The position numbers and the translations under genes are program-made. A stretch of 64,000 bases of DNA from Erythrobacter aureus (lineage in GTDB: Bacteria > Pseudomonadota > Alphaproteobacteria > Sphingomonadales > Sphingomonadaceae), in the NCBI RefSeq assembly GCF_003355455.1, contig NZ_CP031357.1:1-64000 (forward strand). Direction: 5' to 3'. Numbering within the stretch: the first letter of the stretch is position 1; the number at the start of each line of letters is the position of its first letter. This document shows, piece after piece, positions 45,322 to 54,196 of this stretch. A model generated the notes under the pieces. That model made no database searches. It was not told the origin of the DNA and saw only the letters and a program-made list of their open reading frames with translations.

Positions 45322-45612
45322 ATGACTATCATCGCCCGCTGGAACGGCGAGACGCTGGCGCGCAGCGACGACACGGTCGTCGTCGAAGGCAATCACTATT
45401 TCCCGGCGGGCGATGTCGCGCGCGGCATACTGGTGCCCAGCGAGACAACCAGCCACTGTCCATGGAAAGGGACGGCGAACTATTACTCGATCAATGCCGG
45501 GGGCGAAATAAACACCGACGCCGCCTGGTATTACCCCGAGCCGAAAGAAGCGGCGGTCGAGATCAAGGACCGCATCGCGTTCTGGAAAGGCGTCGAAGTG
45601 GTGGAGGCATGA
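45322..45612 (+). CDS. DUF427 domain protein
   Basis: A 96-residue protein made of the DUF427 fold: RWNGETLARSDDTVVVEGNH, FPAGDV, the central TSHCPWKGTANYYSI near residues 45-60, and AWYYPEPKEAAVEIKDRIAFW. The HCPWKG motif is diagnostic. The biochemical role is unknown. The stop overlaps the start of the next cupin (ATGA). Confidence 0.9.
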   Translation: MTIIARWNGETLARSDDTVVVEGNHYFPAGDVARGILVPSETTSHCPWKGTANYYSINAGGEINTDAAWYYPEPKEAAVEIKDRIAFWKGVEVVEA

Positions 45613-46046
45613 CGTCGGCGGGGGCTATCATCGAGGAACTCGGTCTGGCACCACACCCCGAGGGCGGATGGTACCGCGAGACTTGGCGTGCCCCCGCCGC
45701 AGACGGCGAAAGAGCCAGCGCGACGGCGATCCACTTCCTCCTCGAACATGGCCAAAGCTCGCACTGGCACCGGGTCGATGCGGCCGAAATCTGGCTGTGG
45801 CACGCGGGAGACCCACTCGAACTGACGCTTACGAAGGACGATGACGGCCCCATCGAAACCGTTCTGCTCGGGTCAGACGTTCTCGGCGGGCAGGCGGTTC
45901 AGCATGTCATTCCGCCGCGCTGGTGGCAGGCAGCACGACCGGCGCAAGGCAAGGCAGGCTACGCGCTCATGTCCTGTATCGTATCGCCGGGGTTCGAATT
46001 TTCCGGCTTCGAACTGGCCGCCGCAGACTGGCACCCCGGCACATGA
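45609..46046 (+). CDS. DUF985 cupin
   Basis: A 145-residue cupin with HPEGGWYRETWR near residues 15-26, the His-rich SSHWHRVDAAEIWLWHAGD near 49-67, and VIPPRWWQAARP near 97-108, which identify the DUF985 family. Function is unknown. It starts inside the DUF427 stop and its own stop overlaps the DoxX-like gene start, so three genes are likely translated in series. Confidence 0.9.
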   Translation: MTSAGAIIEELGLAPHPEGGWYRETWRAPAADGERASATAIHFLLEHGQSSHWHRVDAAEIWLWHAGDPLELTLTKDDDGPIETVLLGSDVLGGQAVQHVIPPRWWQAARPAQGKAGYALMSCIVSPGFEFSGFELAAADWHPGT

Positions 46047-46441
46047 TCCAAGCCGGGCTACGCTGGCTGCTCGGTGCTTTCTATGCCTTTGCGGGGTATA
46101 TGCATCTCGCCAATCCGGCACCGTTCCTGGCGATCATGCCGGGCTGGGTGCCCGCCCCACAAACGGTGGTTTTCTGGACCGGCATTGCCGAACTGCTCGG
46201 CGCGGCGGCGCTGGTGCAATGGGCCAATTCGTCCTTGCGCCGCGCGGCTGCCGTGGGCCTCGCGCTCTACGCGATCTGCGTGTTTCCGGCGAACATCCAT
46301 CATTTCGCGCTCGACATGGCGCGCCCCGATGGTGGGCTTGGGCTCGCTTATCACATACCGAGGATGATCGCGCAGCCGGTTCTCGTCTGGCTCGCGCTGT
46401 GGACCGGCGGCGTAACGGACTGGCCGCTGCGCCGCCGGTAA
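46043..46441 (+). CDS. DoxX family membrane protein
   Basis: A 132-residue protein with four hydrophobic helices. LRWLLGAFYAFAGYMHLANP near residues 7-26, then FWTGIAELLGAAALV, AAAVGLALYAICVFPANIHH and IPRMIAQPVLVWLALW form the DoxX-like bundle. The N-terminal GxxHL pattern is seen in the family. Redox or electron-transfer roles are suggested only for relatives. Confidence 0.85.
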   Translation: MIQAGLRWLLGAFYAFAGYMHLANPAPFLAIMPGWVPAPQTVVFWTGIAELLGAAALVQWANSSLRRAAAVGLALYAICVFPANIHHFALDMARPDGGLGLAYHIPRMIAQPVLVWLALWTGGVTDWPLRRR

Positions 46442-46448
46442 CCGCGGA

Positions 46449-46700
46449 TCAGCTCATGTGCTTCGAGACGGCGCCCGTCATCTTGAACATGGAGATCTGT
46501 TCCTTGCCGATCACGCCGCCGAGCGTGTCGTCGGGATTGATCATGCGCTTGTCGTTGGAATCCTGCAGGCCCTTGGCCTTTATGTAATCCCACACCTTCG
46601 AAGTGACCTGGGCGCGGGTCATCGGACCCTTGCCGACCACGTTTTCGAGCTGCGGCGACAGGTTCACCGGCTTCTGCAGTGCGTTGTTCTTGCCAGCCAT
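46449..46700 (-). CDS. SWIB/MDM2 domain protein
   Basis: An 83-residue protein that is a single SWIB domain: KPVNLSPQLENVVGKGPMTR near residues 10-29, VTSKVWDYIKAKGLQDSNDK, and INPDDTLGGVIGKEQISMFK. Bacterial SWIB proteins are thought to bind DNA or proteins; no partner is known. The 3' end almost touches the DoxX-like gene. Confidence 0.92.
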   Translation of the reverse strand: MAGKNNALQKPVNLSPQLENVVGKGPMTRAQVTSKVWDYIKAKGLQDSNDKRMINPDDTLGGVIGKEQISMFKMTGAVSKHMS

Positions 46701-46725
46701 GACTAATCCTTTCCTTGGCTATGCT

Positions 46726-47310
46726 TCATTCTACGTCGCCCAGATCATCGACATCCAGTTCCTCGACCTCATGGCCTTCGAACCTGGCTGTCAGAACCGC
46801 GGCGGCGGTCACGTGTCCGTCCAGATTGCGGACGAGTTCCTCATGCGTCGCCCCGGGCATCAGTGTGAGCGGGAGATCGATCGCGAAAAGCTGAAATACG
46901 TAGCGGTGTTCTTCGCCCAGTGGCGGGTCGGGCAGCAGCCATTCGGAATTGCCCTGGGCGTTCTTGCCAGTACGCGGCGGGACCTCGCCCTCCATTAGCT
47001 TGCCCTTCTGCGGCGCAAGGCCCCAGACGGTCCAATTGACATGCCCCTTGTCCGCATCCTCGGCGATCAGCACCAGTTCCTGGGTGCCAGGCGGCGGCGC
47101 CGTCCACTCAAGCGGCGGAGCAACCGAATCCTCTTCGATCGCGGTGAAGGAGGGATCGAGTTCACCCCCATGGGCAAATGCAGCACTTGTCAGGGTGAAG
47201 CCGCCGCGTCCCATCACGCGCTCATCCGCTACCTTTTCAAGCGTCAATTCATGCCCGACCGGACTTCCGCCAACCGCCTTTTGAACCCAGGGCGCAACGC
47301 CGCTAGCCAT
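46726..47310 (-). CDS. YbhB/YbcL family Raf kinase inhibitor-like protein
   Basis: A 194-residue PEBP-like protein. The ligand-binding fold is marked by APPLEWTAPPPGTQELVLIAEDAD (in part), HVNWTVWGLAP near residue 95, and the C-terminal HRYVFQLFAIDLPL. PEBP-family proteins bind phospholipid or nucleotide; a bacterial function is unclear. It has no signal peptide, so is cytoplasmic. MASGVAPWVQKAVGG is the chosen start because the upstream 14 residues are not family-like. Confidence 0.88.
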   Translation of the reverse strand: MASGVAPWVQKAVGGSPVGHELTLEKVADERVMGRGGFTLTSAAFAHGGELDPSFTAIEEDSVAPPLEWTAPPPGTQELVLIAEDADKGHVNWTVWGLAPQKGKLMEGEVPPRTGKNAQGNSEWLLPDPPLGEEHRYVFQLFAIDLPLTLMPGATHEELVRNLDGHVTAAAVLTARFEGHEVEELDVDDLGDVE

Positions 47311-47530
47311 GAAAACTCCTCTTTTTCGCCTTTTCAGGCACCTTTCAGCCAACCTTTAAGGCATAGCTCGGCCCGACAAACCATCCCGACGCGGGAAATT
47401 TGCACCGTTTTCACCGGCACAAGCCCGCAAGACCCACGTCAGACATGTTGCCCGGAACCGATAATACCGCCATGAAGAAGGCGGGCCGGTGCCCACTTGG
47501 GGCCGGATGTCTCGGAGGGGAAATAGCCGC

Positions 47531-48961
47531 ATGGGTATGGGTCGCACCGCAATCAGCGCAATTCTGGCATTCTCGCTCGCTGCATGTGGCGGCGGGGGCG
47601 GAAGCTCAACGGGAGGCGGGACCACCGCCGGGGGAAGCAGCGGCGGCGGGGGCGGCGGCACCAATGTCTGCTCGCTCGGCAGTCGACAGGACTGGGTGCG
47701 TGGCCAGATCGACGAATGGTATTTGTTCCCCGACCTGATCGACCAGACGGTAACCAAAACCAATTTCGGCTCGGTGCAGGGCTATATCGACGCTCTGGTC
47801 GCACCCGCGCGTGCGCAGAACAGAGACCGTTTCTTCACCTACATTACGTCGATTCGGGAAGAGAACGCGCTGATAAACAGCGGGTCGAACGCCGGCTTCG
47901 GTATTCGTCTGATTTATAACGAAAGCGCCCAGACGGTGTTCGTGGCCGAGGCTTTCGAAAATGCCCCCGCATTCGCGGAGGGTATCGACCGGGGCACACA
48001 AATCCTGGAAATCGGGGGGCAGAGCGTCAGCGCGCTGATGTCGAGCGGCGGGTCGCAAGCTGTCGTCAATGCGTTAGGCCCGAACGATGCGGGCGTTACA
48101 CGCTCGCTGCGCATCCGCCAGCCGAACGGTAGCGAAAGCACCGTCACCATCACCAAAGCCGAATTCTCGCTCGATCCCGTTTCCGACCGCTACGGCGCGA
48201 AGATACTGGACAATGGCGGCACGAAGGTCGGTTATATAAACCTGCGCACCTTCATCATTGACAATGCCGCACAGCAATTGCGCGACGCTTTCGGCGTGTT
48301 CCGTGCCGAAGGCGTGACGCAAATTATCCTCGATTTCCGGTACAATGGCGGCGGGCTCATTTCGGTCGCGGAAGTGCTTGGCGATCTGCTGGCCGACAAC
48401 AGGACCGGTCAGGTTTTCAGCCGCACATTATACCGCAGTTCGAAAAGCGCGTTCAACGAAACGCGGCCCTTCGGCGCGGAACCACAGGCAATCGCAGCGA
48501 CCAAGATTGCAGTCATCGGCACGCGGGGGACGGCATCGGCAAGCGAGTTGGTGGCCAACGCCTTCATCCCCTATCTGGGCGACAATATCGCGTTGGTCGG
48601 TTCGAATACGTTCGGCAAGCCGGTTGGCCAGATCGCCCGCGACCGTTCGGCCTGCGACGATCGCCTGCGGGTTGTTGCCTTCCGTTCGGTCAATGCGAAC
48701 GATCAGGGCGGCTATTACAGCGGCCTTGCCGGCGTGATGCCACGAACCTGTGCTGCCGCGGACGACATCCTCACGCCGCTGGGCGATCCGGGTGAAGCCT
48801 CGATTGCCGCAGCGCTCGATTTCCTTGCCGGGCGCAGTTGTTCGGCCATAGGTGCCGCGCCGGGCACGACAGCATCGAGCAGCGAGGAACCGGACAGGCA
48901 GCAACTGATGATGCCGGATACGCCCAGCCCCGCTCAGCTTGAGGTGCCGGGGCTGCTATGA
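47531..48961 (+). CDS. S41 family peptidase (C-terminal processing peptidase-like), lipoprotein
   Basis: A 476-residue lipoprotein with lipobox [11 protein letters not shown] and a Gly/Ser-rich stretch (about residues 19-45). A PDZ-like domain follows ([21 protein letters not shown]). The S41 catalytic core is GYINLRTF, the Glu/Arg region DFRYNGGG, and the Ser in [13 protein letters not shown] near residue 340. The Lys partner lies after [10 protein letters not shown]. It trims proteins in the periplasm. Its stop overlaps the DUF962 gene start (ATGA). Confidence 0.88.
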   Translation: MGMGRTAISAILAFSLAACGGGGGSSTGGGTTAGGSSGGGGGGTNVCSLGSRQDWVRGQIDEWYLFPDLIDQTVTKTNFGSVQGYIDALVAPARAQNRDRFFTYITSIREENALINSGSNAGFGIRLIYNESAQTVFVAEAFENAPAFAEGIDRGTQILEIGGQSVSALMSSGGSQAVVNALGPNDAGVTRSLRIRQPNGSESTVTITKAEFSLDPVSDRYGAKILDNGGTKVGYINLRTFIIDNAAQQLRDAFGVFRAEGVTQIILDFRYNGGGLISVAEVLGDLLADNRTGQVFSRTLYRSSKSAFNETRPFGAEPQAIAATKIAVIGTRGTASASELVANAFIPYLGDNIALVGSNTFGKPVGQIARDRSACDDRLRVVAFRSVNANDQGGYYSGLAGVMPRTCAAADDILTPLGDPGEASIAAALDFLAGRSCSAIGAAPGTTASSSEEPDRQQLMMPDTPSPAQLEVPGLL

Positions 48962-49296
48962 CCCAGCATCGCTATTCGACCTTTGCCGAATTCTGGCCGT
49001 TCTATCTGCGTGAACATTCGCGCCCGGGCACGCGTGCCCTGCATTATGTCGGCACCACGCTGGTCGTCGCGCTCGCCGTGGCGGCGGTGCTGACGGGTCG
49101 ATGGCTGTTGCTGGCCGCCATGCCGGTGGCGGGGTATTTCTTCGCTTGGATCGCGCATTTCGGGCACGAGAAGAACCGCCCGGCCACCTTCACCTATCCA
49201 CTGTGGAGCCTGCGCGCCGATTTTCGCATGTGGTGGCTGTGGCTGACGGGCAGGCTGGGACCCGAGCTGAAAGCAGCGGGCGTTTCCCGCACCTAG
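48958..49296 (+). CDS. DUF962 family membrane protein (Mpo1-like)
   Basis: A 112-residue protein with two hydrophobic helices. It starts [16 protein letters not shown] and has [16 protein letters not shown], then [12 protein letters not shown] near residues 68-79, the family signature with several His. The yeast relative Mpo1 is a dioxygenase in odd-chain fatty acid alpha-oxidation; whether this one is, is unknown. It is coupled to the S41 peptidase gene and converges with the DUF3429 gene. Confidence 0.85.
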   Translation: MTQHRYSTFAEFWPFYLREHSRPGTRALHYVGTTLVVALAVAAVLTGRWLLLAAMPVAGYFFAWIAHFGHEKNRPATFTYPLWSLRADFRMWWLWLTGRLGPELKAAGVSRT

Positions 49297-49745
49297 GCGA
49301 GCGCGGCGGCCAGTGTCGCCAGCCCCAATCCGGCCGACAAGGGCACGCGTAGCGCCATCCACCAACGCGGCGCAAGGAGGCCGAGCTTGGCATCGACGCC
49401 GAGGCTGACCAGCAAAGCGCCGCCCAACATGGCCAGCGAAGGCTCGGGCCATGGCCACTCGAAAACCCAGGGTAGGAAAGCCGCCAGGGCAAGCACGCTG
49501 GGCAGGACGGCCGCGACCCACAGCCAGCCGAGCGTCCGGCGGCGCTCCGCAGCGGGCGCGGCGGCGGCAATCCCCCACCACATCCCGCCAAGGAACGACA
49601 GGATAAGCGCTGCATAGGCGAAAGCGACGCCCAGAGCCGCGCCGCGCCATTCGCCGGGTCCGAGATAGAGAATCGCCACACAGGCCAGTTGCGGCAGCAG
49701 CCCGGCCAGGCCGAGCCAACGCGGCCAGACAGGCACGCTATTCAC
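49293..49745 (-). CDS. DUF3429 family membrane protein
   Basis: A 150-residue protein with five hydrophobic segments: [20 protein letters not shown] near residue 10, [20 protein letters not shown] near 35-54, and further helices to the C-terminus. The pattern, including GGMWWG, is DUF3429. The GTG start at 49745 overlaps the stop of the small upstream gene (GTGA). Function unknown. Confidence 0.85.
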   Translation of the reverse strand: MNSVPVWPRWLGLAGLLPQLACVAILYLGPGEWRGAALGVAFAYAALILSFLGGMWWGIAAAAPAAERRRTLGWLWVAAVLPSVLALAAFLPWVFEWPWPEPSLAMLGGALLVSLGVDAKLGLLAPRWWMALRVPLSAGLGLATLAAALA

Positions 49746-49855
49746 CGCTCCGCCACCCGATCGGCATCGCGGATAGCCCCGAAGCCGACAATCGGAGTGC
49801 GGATATCGGCAAGCCAGAAAAAGATGCGCCCGGGAGCCGAAACCCAGTCTCCCAT
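49742..49855 (-). CDS. Small conserved-looking protein
   Basis: A 37-residue frame beginning MGDWVSAPGRIFFWLADIRT and ending DADRVAER. It starts on the stop codon of the upstream lipoprotein gene (TGATG) and its stop overlaps the DUF3429 start. The two overlaps and the otherwise empty gap support a real coupled gene. No domain is recognised. Confidence 0.55.
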   Translation of the reverse strand: MGDWVSAPGRIFFWLADIRTPIVGFGAIRDADRVAER

Positions 49856-50289
49856 CAGGGTATTTCCAGCTCGGTGAAGGGTTGGCTGTCGGTCCAAGCA
49901 CATCCCTGCCGCTGCTCGTTGCCGATCAGCAGGGTCGCGGTGAAGGGATAGCTGCGGTCGCTCATAGCATCGGAGCACTCTCCCGGCGTAATGGTGAGGT
50001 CGAACCCTACACCGTCCATCGTGCCGCTGATGCCCAGCCCGTTATTGCCCGCAAAGCGTTCGACAGGAAACTCCGCGCCATCGGGGTTTTCGGGCGTCGT
50101 ATAGGTCGCCATGCGGCCCCCGGCCGCGCCACCCCAGAACGGTTCCGTGCCGGTGTAATGGACCACTTCGGTATCGGCGATACCGTCGAAGGTCGAGCTC
50201 TGCAGCGAACCGGGCCCCGGATCGTCGTTGCCGCTGCACCCCGCCAGGGCCAGCGCTGCGCAGAGTGGGATACTCGTAATCTTGATCAA
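49855..50289 (-). CDS. COG3650-like lipoprotein
   Basis: A 144-residue lipoprotein with lipobox CAALALAGCSG. The mature part has HYTGTEPFWGG near residue 45, the typical start of COG3650 domains, then MATYTTPENPDG and the Cys-containing CSDAMSDRSYPF. The two Cys may form a disulphide. A role in the envelope is assumed from export only. Confidence 0.8.
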   Translation of the reverse strand: MIKITSIPLCAALALAGCSGNDDPGPGSLQSSTFDGIADTEVVHYTGTEPFWGGAAGGRMATYTTPENPDGAEFPVERFAGNNGLGISGTMDGVGFDLTITPGECSDAMSDRSYPFTATLLIGNEQRQGCAWTDSQPFTELEIP

Positions 50290-51203
50290 GCCGCTCTCCT
50301 GTGTTCGCGGATGAAATCGACCGTCTGGCTGCGCGCCTGCTTGGCTTCGGGCACCGGCAGCAACATCCAGACATGGAACATGTCCTTATACTCGCGATAG
50401 ACATGTTCGGGCATCCCCGGTTCATCCAGTCGTTTCGCCAGCCGACGTCCGTCGACGATCAGAATGTCCGAAGTGCCCGAGAATATGGCTATAGGCGGCA
50501 GGCCTTCGAGGTCGCCGAACAGCGGGCTGACACGGGGATCGTCGCGCGCCAGATCGCCGCTATACATCGCGCCGCAGGCTTCCAGCCCGCTCACTGCCAG
50601 CATCCGGTCGCGTCGTTCGATCGCACGCTGACCTTCGGCTGTGGCGGTCGCATCAAGCCAGGGCGAATAGAGCACCAGGCTGCCGGGCATCGGGCCGCCA
50701 TCCGCCTTGAGCATTTGCGCCAGCGCCAGGCTCATCCCGCCACCCGCACTGTCGCCCATCACGGTGATGTTCTGCGCGCCATGGCGAGCTGCCAATTCGA
50801 GATAAAGCGAATGCATCGCTGCGAGTACCTCGGGCGCCTTGTTCTCCGGTGCGAGCGGATAGACCGGCACCGTTGCCGAGGCCCCCAGCCGCTCGCACAG
50901 ATCCGCCACAGTGTCCCAGTGCACGGCGGCGATATCCATCACATAGCCGCCACCATGGAGGTAGAACAGGTGCGGCGCACCGGGCCTGGCTCCGCCCCTC
51001 GGCTCTATAGTGACCACAGGAAAGCCGCGACTGGCGAATTCGCGAATGTCGAAGCGCTTATGCCATTTGGCCCGCGGACGGACCGGCCTTCGCGCGCGCA
51101 GTTTAGCGATCCTTTCATCGAGTCTGTCGGGTTCGGCGAAAAAACGCTTGATGCCGAGCAAGGGCAGAGCGAGGTCGACGAGGCGTGCGCGGATACTGGC
51201 CAT
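50286..51203 (-). CDS. Alpha/beta hydrolase, HSL-type esterase
   Basis: A 305-residue carboxylesterase: oxyanion hole HGGGYVMD near residue 95, nucleophile GDSAGGGMSLAL near 170, and the acid and His of the triad in SDILIVDGRRL and FHVWMLLP near the end. This is the hormone-sensitive-lipase branch. The ester substrate is unknown. It begins after the GFA gene; its stop overlaps the COG3650 start by four bases. Confidence 0.92.
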   Translation of the reverse strand: MASIRARLVDLALPLLGIKRFFAEPDRLDERIAKLRARRPVRPRAKWHKRFDIREFASRGFPVVTIEPRGGARPGAPHLFYLHGGGYVMDIAAVHWDTVADLCERLGASATVPVYPLAPENKAPEVLAAMHSLYLELAARHGAQNITVMGDSAGGGMSLALAQMLKADGGPMPGSLVLYSPWLDATATAEGQRAIERRDRMLAVSGLEACGAMYSGDLARDDPRVSPLFGDLEGLPPIAIFSGTSDILIVDGRRLAKRLDEPGMPEHVYREYKDMFHVWMLLPVPEAKQARSQTVDFIREHRRAA

Positions 51204-51216
51204 TCTTCTCGCTCCC

Positions 51217-51621
51217 TCAGCCGGGGTTCGTATCGAAAGCGGGAATGTCGCCCGTATCGACCCAGCACTGCTTGCTGCGCGTCCAGATATGCGCGGACGG
51301 TTGGTAATCGGACGGATCGTCCAGCGTCCCCGCCTTGACCCACAACATCCCCGGCGACACCTCCACCTTCGAGAAGAGCGGCGAACCGCAGGTGCCGCAG
51401 AACTGCCTTTCAACCGATTTGCCGCTTTCACCGCTATCGCGATAGGTCACGGGTTCGCCGTTTATGGAAACCTTATTTTCGGGCATCCCGATGATCGTGG
51501 AAAACGCGCTGCCCGACTGTTTCTGGCAATGGGTGCAATGGCACACAATCGATGCCGCCGGATCGCCTTCAATCACGTAGCGGACCTGGCCGCATAGACA
51601 GCCGCCTTCAAAACGCTCCAT
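51217..51621 (-). CDS. GFA family protein (glutathione-dependent formaldehyde-activating enzyme-like)
   Basis: A 134-residue zinc protein with the family Cys sets CLCGQVRY near residue 8, CHCTHCQKQSG near 27-37 and CGTCGSPLF near 77-85. The founding member binds formaldehyde and glutathione, but many relatives have unproven roles. The ATG giving MERFEGGCLCG was chosen because the family normally starts about six residues before this Cys pair. Confidence 0.9.
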   Translation of the reverse strand: MERFEGGCLCGQVRYVIEGDPAASIVCHCTHCQKQSGSAFSTIIGMPENKVSINGEPVTYRDSGESGKSVERQFCGTCGSPLFSKVEVSPGMLWVKAGTLDDPSDYQPSAHIWTRSKQCWVDTGDIPAFDTNPG

Positions 51622-51820
51622 ATCTTCCTTTCCCTCCATTCGGCCCGCGAGACTAGCCCGGCCGATGCGCGTGTCCAGCACAGTCGCTGCTCATCTCTCC
51701 GGCTTCACCCCCGTTTCCGCGTGCCCATAGTCGGCGAAGGCCCTGACAGCGTACCGGAACGCAGTCTGCCGGAACACCAGGGCATGGATGGGCGTTAACT
51801 AGGGCGAAAGACGCATTCCC

Positions 51821-52393
51821 ATGAAGCTACCCCGCCTCGATCCCCGCTGGTACGCCGTCCCGCTCATCGCCGCAATCGTCGCGGCGGGGGCGCTCAGTGG
51901 CAGCGCGATCGGGTCGACGCCGATCCTTGCGCGGAGCGAGAGCATGATCCCCGAGGCGCCGCGCAATGCCGGTATCGGCGAATTTCGCCTCGACACGCGC
52001 AAGCCCCCGCCCAATCACTATCCACTCGTCACGCCGACAGGCACGATTCCGGTGACGGAGCTGGCTCGCCACGGGCGTCTGCGCGATGAATGGCAGGCCT
52101 TCGGCAACCATGCCGAGGAGCGAACCCTGCTCGACGCCGATTACGGTTGGGAGCTGGGCGATGCGGAGATCGACCGGCTCGATCAGTGGCAGCCGAGCCC
52201 TGCCCGCGCCGGTCTTGCGGATCGCGCGGTGGTAATCGGACAGATGCCGCATGTGATCGTTTCTTCCCCGCAATCGCGTGACGAAGCCATCACACGGGCA
52301 TCGGGGCCAATTGCGGCGCCCGTTGCCATGCCTCAGCCCGGCTTGGAGGAAACAGCGCTCGGGCATGCCGCTACATCGGGATCGGGCGAATAG
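51821..52393 (+). CDS. Hypothetical exported or anchored protein
   Basis: A 190-residue protein with an N-terminal hydrophobic segment (WYAVPLIAAIVAAGALSGSA, near residues 10-29) that may be a signal anchor. The rest is Pro-rich and polar (DTRKPPPNHYPLVTPTGTIP). No family is recognised. Confidence 0.65.
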   Translation: MKLPRLDPRWYAVPLIAAIVAAGALSGSAIGSTPILARSESMIPEAPRNAGIGEFRLDTRKPPPNHYPLVTPTGTIPVTELARHGRLRDEWQAFGNHAEERTLLDADYGWELGDAEIDRLDQWQPSPARAGLADRAVVIGQMPHVIVSSPQSRDEAITRASGPIAAPVAMPQPGLEETALGHAATSGSGE

Positions 52394-52432
52394 GCCAACC
52401 GGTATTGCCGCAAACCATGCTGGGAAGCCCGA

Positions 52433-52466
52433 TAAACGAAAGGCGGCCCCGTCGCCGGGACCGCCT
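52433..52466 (-). terminator. Rho-independent terminator after the fasciclin gene
   Basis: Reading the minus strand, an 11-bp stem (AGGCGGTCCCG with CGGGGCCGCCT, one G-U pair) and GCGA loop are followed by TTTCGTTT. Confidence 0.8.
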
Positions 52467-52494
52467 CGCATTCCTACGATCTGGCGGGGTCCGC

Positions 52495-53076
52495 CTATTG
52501 CGGCATCAGCACCGTATCGATCACATGGATCACGCCGTTGGAAGCCGCGACGTCGGTCGCGGTGACGGTCGACGTACCGCCCGCGGCATCGGTCAGTACG
52601 ACATCGCCATCGACCACAGTGGCGGTCAGCGTACCGCCATTGACGGTGGTGATGGTATAGCCGCCCTCCCCAGCATCGGCGATGGCCTGCGTCAGCGTGG
52701 CAGCGTCCACATTACCTTCCACCACATGGTAGGTTAGGATGGTGCCGAGCGTTTCGGTATCGTTGGTGGTCAGTTCGGTCAGCGTCGCCTCGGGGATCTT
52801 GGCGAAGGCATCGTTGGTCGGCGCAAAGACAGTGTACGGCCCTTCGCCAGACAGCGTCTCGCCCAGACCTGCGGCAGTCACCGCGCCGACCAGGGTGGAA
52901 AAGGTCTCGTCGCCCTGCGCGACTTCCACAACCGTGCCAGGCGCCATTGCTTCGGCATTGGCCATCTGATCGGCGGCGGCGGCTTCTTCATAGGTATCGC
53001 TTTCCGGCGGCGTTTCCGCGCAGGCGGCAAGCGCCAGCGATGCGGTGGAGGCGAGTGCGAGGGTTAGCTTGTTCAT
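52495..53076 (-). CDS. Fasciclin domain lipoprotein
   Basis: A 193-residue lipoprotein with lipobox LASTASLALAAC. An acidic linker rich in Ala, Glu and Met precedes one FAS1 domain: DETFSTLVGAVTAAGLGETL, GPYTVFAPTNDAFAKIPEAT near residue 82, YHVVEG, and SNGVIHVIDTVLMPQ at the end. FAS1 domains mediate adhesion. The Asp/Asn-rich segments could bind Ca2+, but this is inference. Confidence 0.93.
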   Translation of the reverse strand: MNKLTLALASTASLALAACAETPPESDTYEEAAAADQMANAEAMAPGTVVEVAQGDETFSTLVGAVTAAGLGETLSGEGPYTVFAPTNDAFAKIPEATLTELTTNDTETLGTILTYHVVEGNVDAATLTQAIADAGEGGYTITTVNGGTLTATVVDGDVVLTDAAGGTSTVTATDVAASNGVIHVIDTVLMPQ

Positions 53077-53393
53077 GATAGGTCCTTCTTCGGTAGTCAG
53101 TGAGCATGCCCACAGCCGATTCATCCGGCCGGTGCTTCTAGTAGATACGAACGATGGGCGCGCATGGATGTTTCGAACATCCGTCTCATTGTGCCGAAGC
53201 GGCGCGTAAGTGCGTTAAGCCGTGGCAAAATGCACGCGGAGGGCACAGCCTGGCCGGTGCGGGCGAACAGCCCGTCGAAAGTCGATGCCTCATCACCCCT
53301 CTGGCGGGGTTTTGCGGATTGGCGGTGCTGCGGGGAACCGGTTCACCCGTGCCGCGGGGTAAGGCCTGGGGGCCTTGATGGCGAAAGAAAGGG
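53077..53393. other. Intergenic region, possibly containing a transcript
   Basis: About 317 bp without a convincing gene. It holds a short hairpin with ACCCC and GGGGT arms near 53295-53310 followed by TTTG, and a GGCC-type palindrome near 53367-53380. There is no matching gene upstream on either strand. A small RNA is possible, but nothing identifies one. Confidence 0.3.
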
Positions 53394-53609
53394 TCAGCCG
53401 CCCTGTGCGGCCAGCGCATCGCGCGCGGCGGCTTTTTCGCGTTCCACCTTGGCCCGGCCTTCGGCTACCCGCCGTGCCTGATCGGCCAGTTCGGTCCAGG
53501 TGGCGGCGGCGCGCATTTCGCGTTGGCGCACATTGTCGAGCGTGGCCTCCTCGGCCGCGGCGCGCGCTTCGCGAGCACGTGCAGCGTAAAAATCGTAGGT
53601 CTGGCTCAT
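53394..53609 (-). CDS. Hypothetical coiled-coil protein
   Basis: A 71-residue Ala/Arg/Glu-rich protein (SQTYDFYAARAREARAAAEE, then a TWTELADQARRVAEG stretch), likely all-helical. It is on the minus strand after cold shock gene cspA, separated by a strong hairpin. No family is recognised. Confidence 0.7.
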   Translation of the reverse strand: MSQTYDFYAARAREARAAAEEATLDNVRQREMRAAATWTELADQARRVAEGRAKVEREKAAARDALAAQGG

Positions 53610-53639
53610 GACGTGCCCCTTTCGAGCGTTCGGAGGGTA

Positions 53640-53672
53640 TGCCGCGCGCCGCCGGCCGAAGCCGGAACGGCG
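53640..53672 (-). promoter_or_regulatory. Strong hairpin between cspA and the downstream coiled-coil gene
   Basis: A GC-rich stem with a TTCG loop: the inner pair CCGGC/GCCGG, then outer GCGCGCC/GGCGCGC. It lacks a T-run, so it may be an attenuator or an mRNA-stabilising structure rather than a terminator. Confidence 0.5.
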
Positions 53673-53686
53673 CGCGACGCGTGCGA

Positions 53687-53899
53687 TCAGTCTGCGCTCG
53701 ACAGGTTCACCGCGCTGGCCTTGCCGTTGCGGCCCGTTTCGACTTCGTAGTTGAGCCGCTGCTCCTTATCGAGCGTGGTCATGCCAGCGGCCTGCACGGC
53801 GCTGATGTGGACGAAGCTGTCGTCCGAACCGTCATCGGGCTGGATGAAGCCATAGCCTTTGTCGGAGTTGAAGAATTTGACTGTACCGGTCTTGCTCAT
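53687..53899 (-). CDS. Cold shock protein (CspA family)
   Basis: A 70-residue single cold-shock domain with RNP1 KGYGFI near residues 14-19 and RNP2 VHISAV near 30-35. It binds single-stranded RNA and DNA and destabilises RNA structure. About 300 bp without a gene lie upstream; part could be a regulated long leader, as in other cspA genes. Confidence 0.94.
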   Translation of the reverse strand: MSKTGTVKFFNSDKGYGFIQPDDGSDDSFVHISAVQAAGMTTLDKEQRLNYEVETGRNGKASAVNLSSAD

Positions 53900-54152
53900 G
53901 TGTCGTTCCTTTCAAGAACGCGAGGAGTTGCCGTGCCGCAACATGCGGAACGGTCGTGCGTAAGGTCGTCCGAAGAAAGGAAGTCGTCGTCTGGTTTTCG
54001 CCGGGGCCCCGAATGCATGGCAAGCGGGCAAGCGGCGTCGTCAAAATCCGAAGTCCGTCGCAAATTTCGACGTCAGCAGGGATGCTCTACCACGCCCCTG
54101 CCGAAATACCTAACTCTATTACCGGCTTCCCGATGAAGCGGCGCGAAACGGC

Positions 54153-54172
54153 GAACCCGCCATGGCGGGCTC
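54153..54172 (-). terminator. Weak terminator-like palindrome after the HPF-like gene
   Basis: A perfect GCCCGCC/GGCGGGC palindrome with AT loop, on the minus strand followed only by mixed sequence. It separates the HPF-like and cspA genes. Confidence 0.4.
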
Positions 54173-54196
54173 GGCTCCAGTCGCAAGGAACGGTTC

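Noticed and set aside
53077..53393. A tRNA, 4.5S RNA or tmRNA in the gap after the fasciclin gene
   Set aside because: No cloverleaf, no GGAAGCAGC-type SRP loop and no tag-peptide frame were found.
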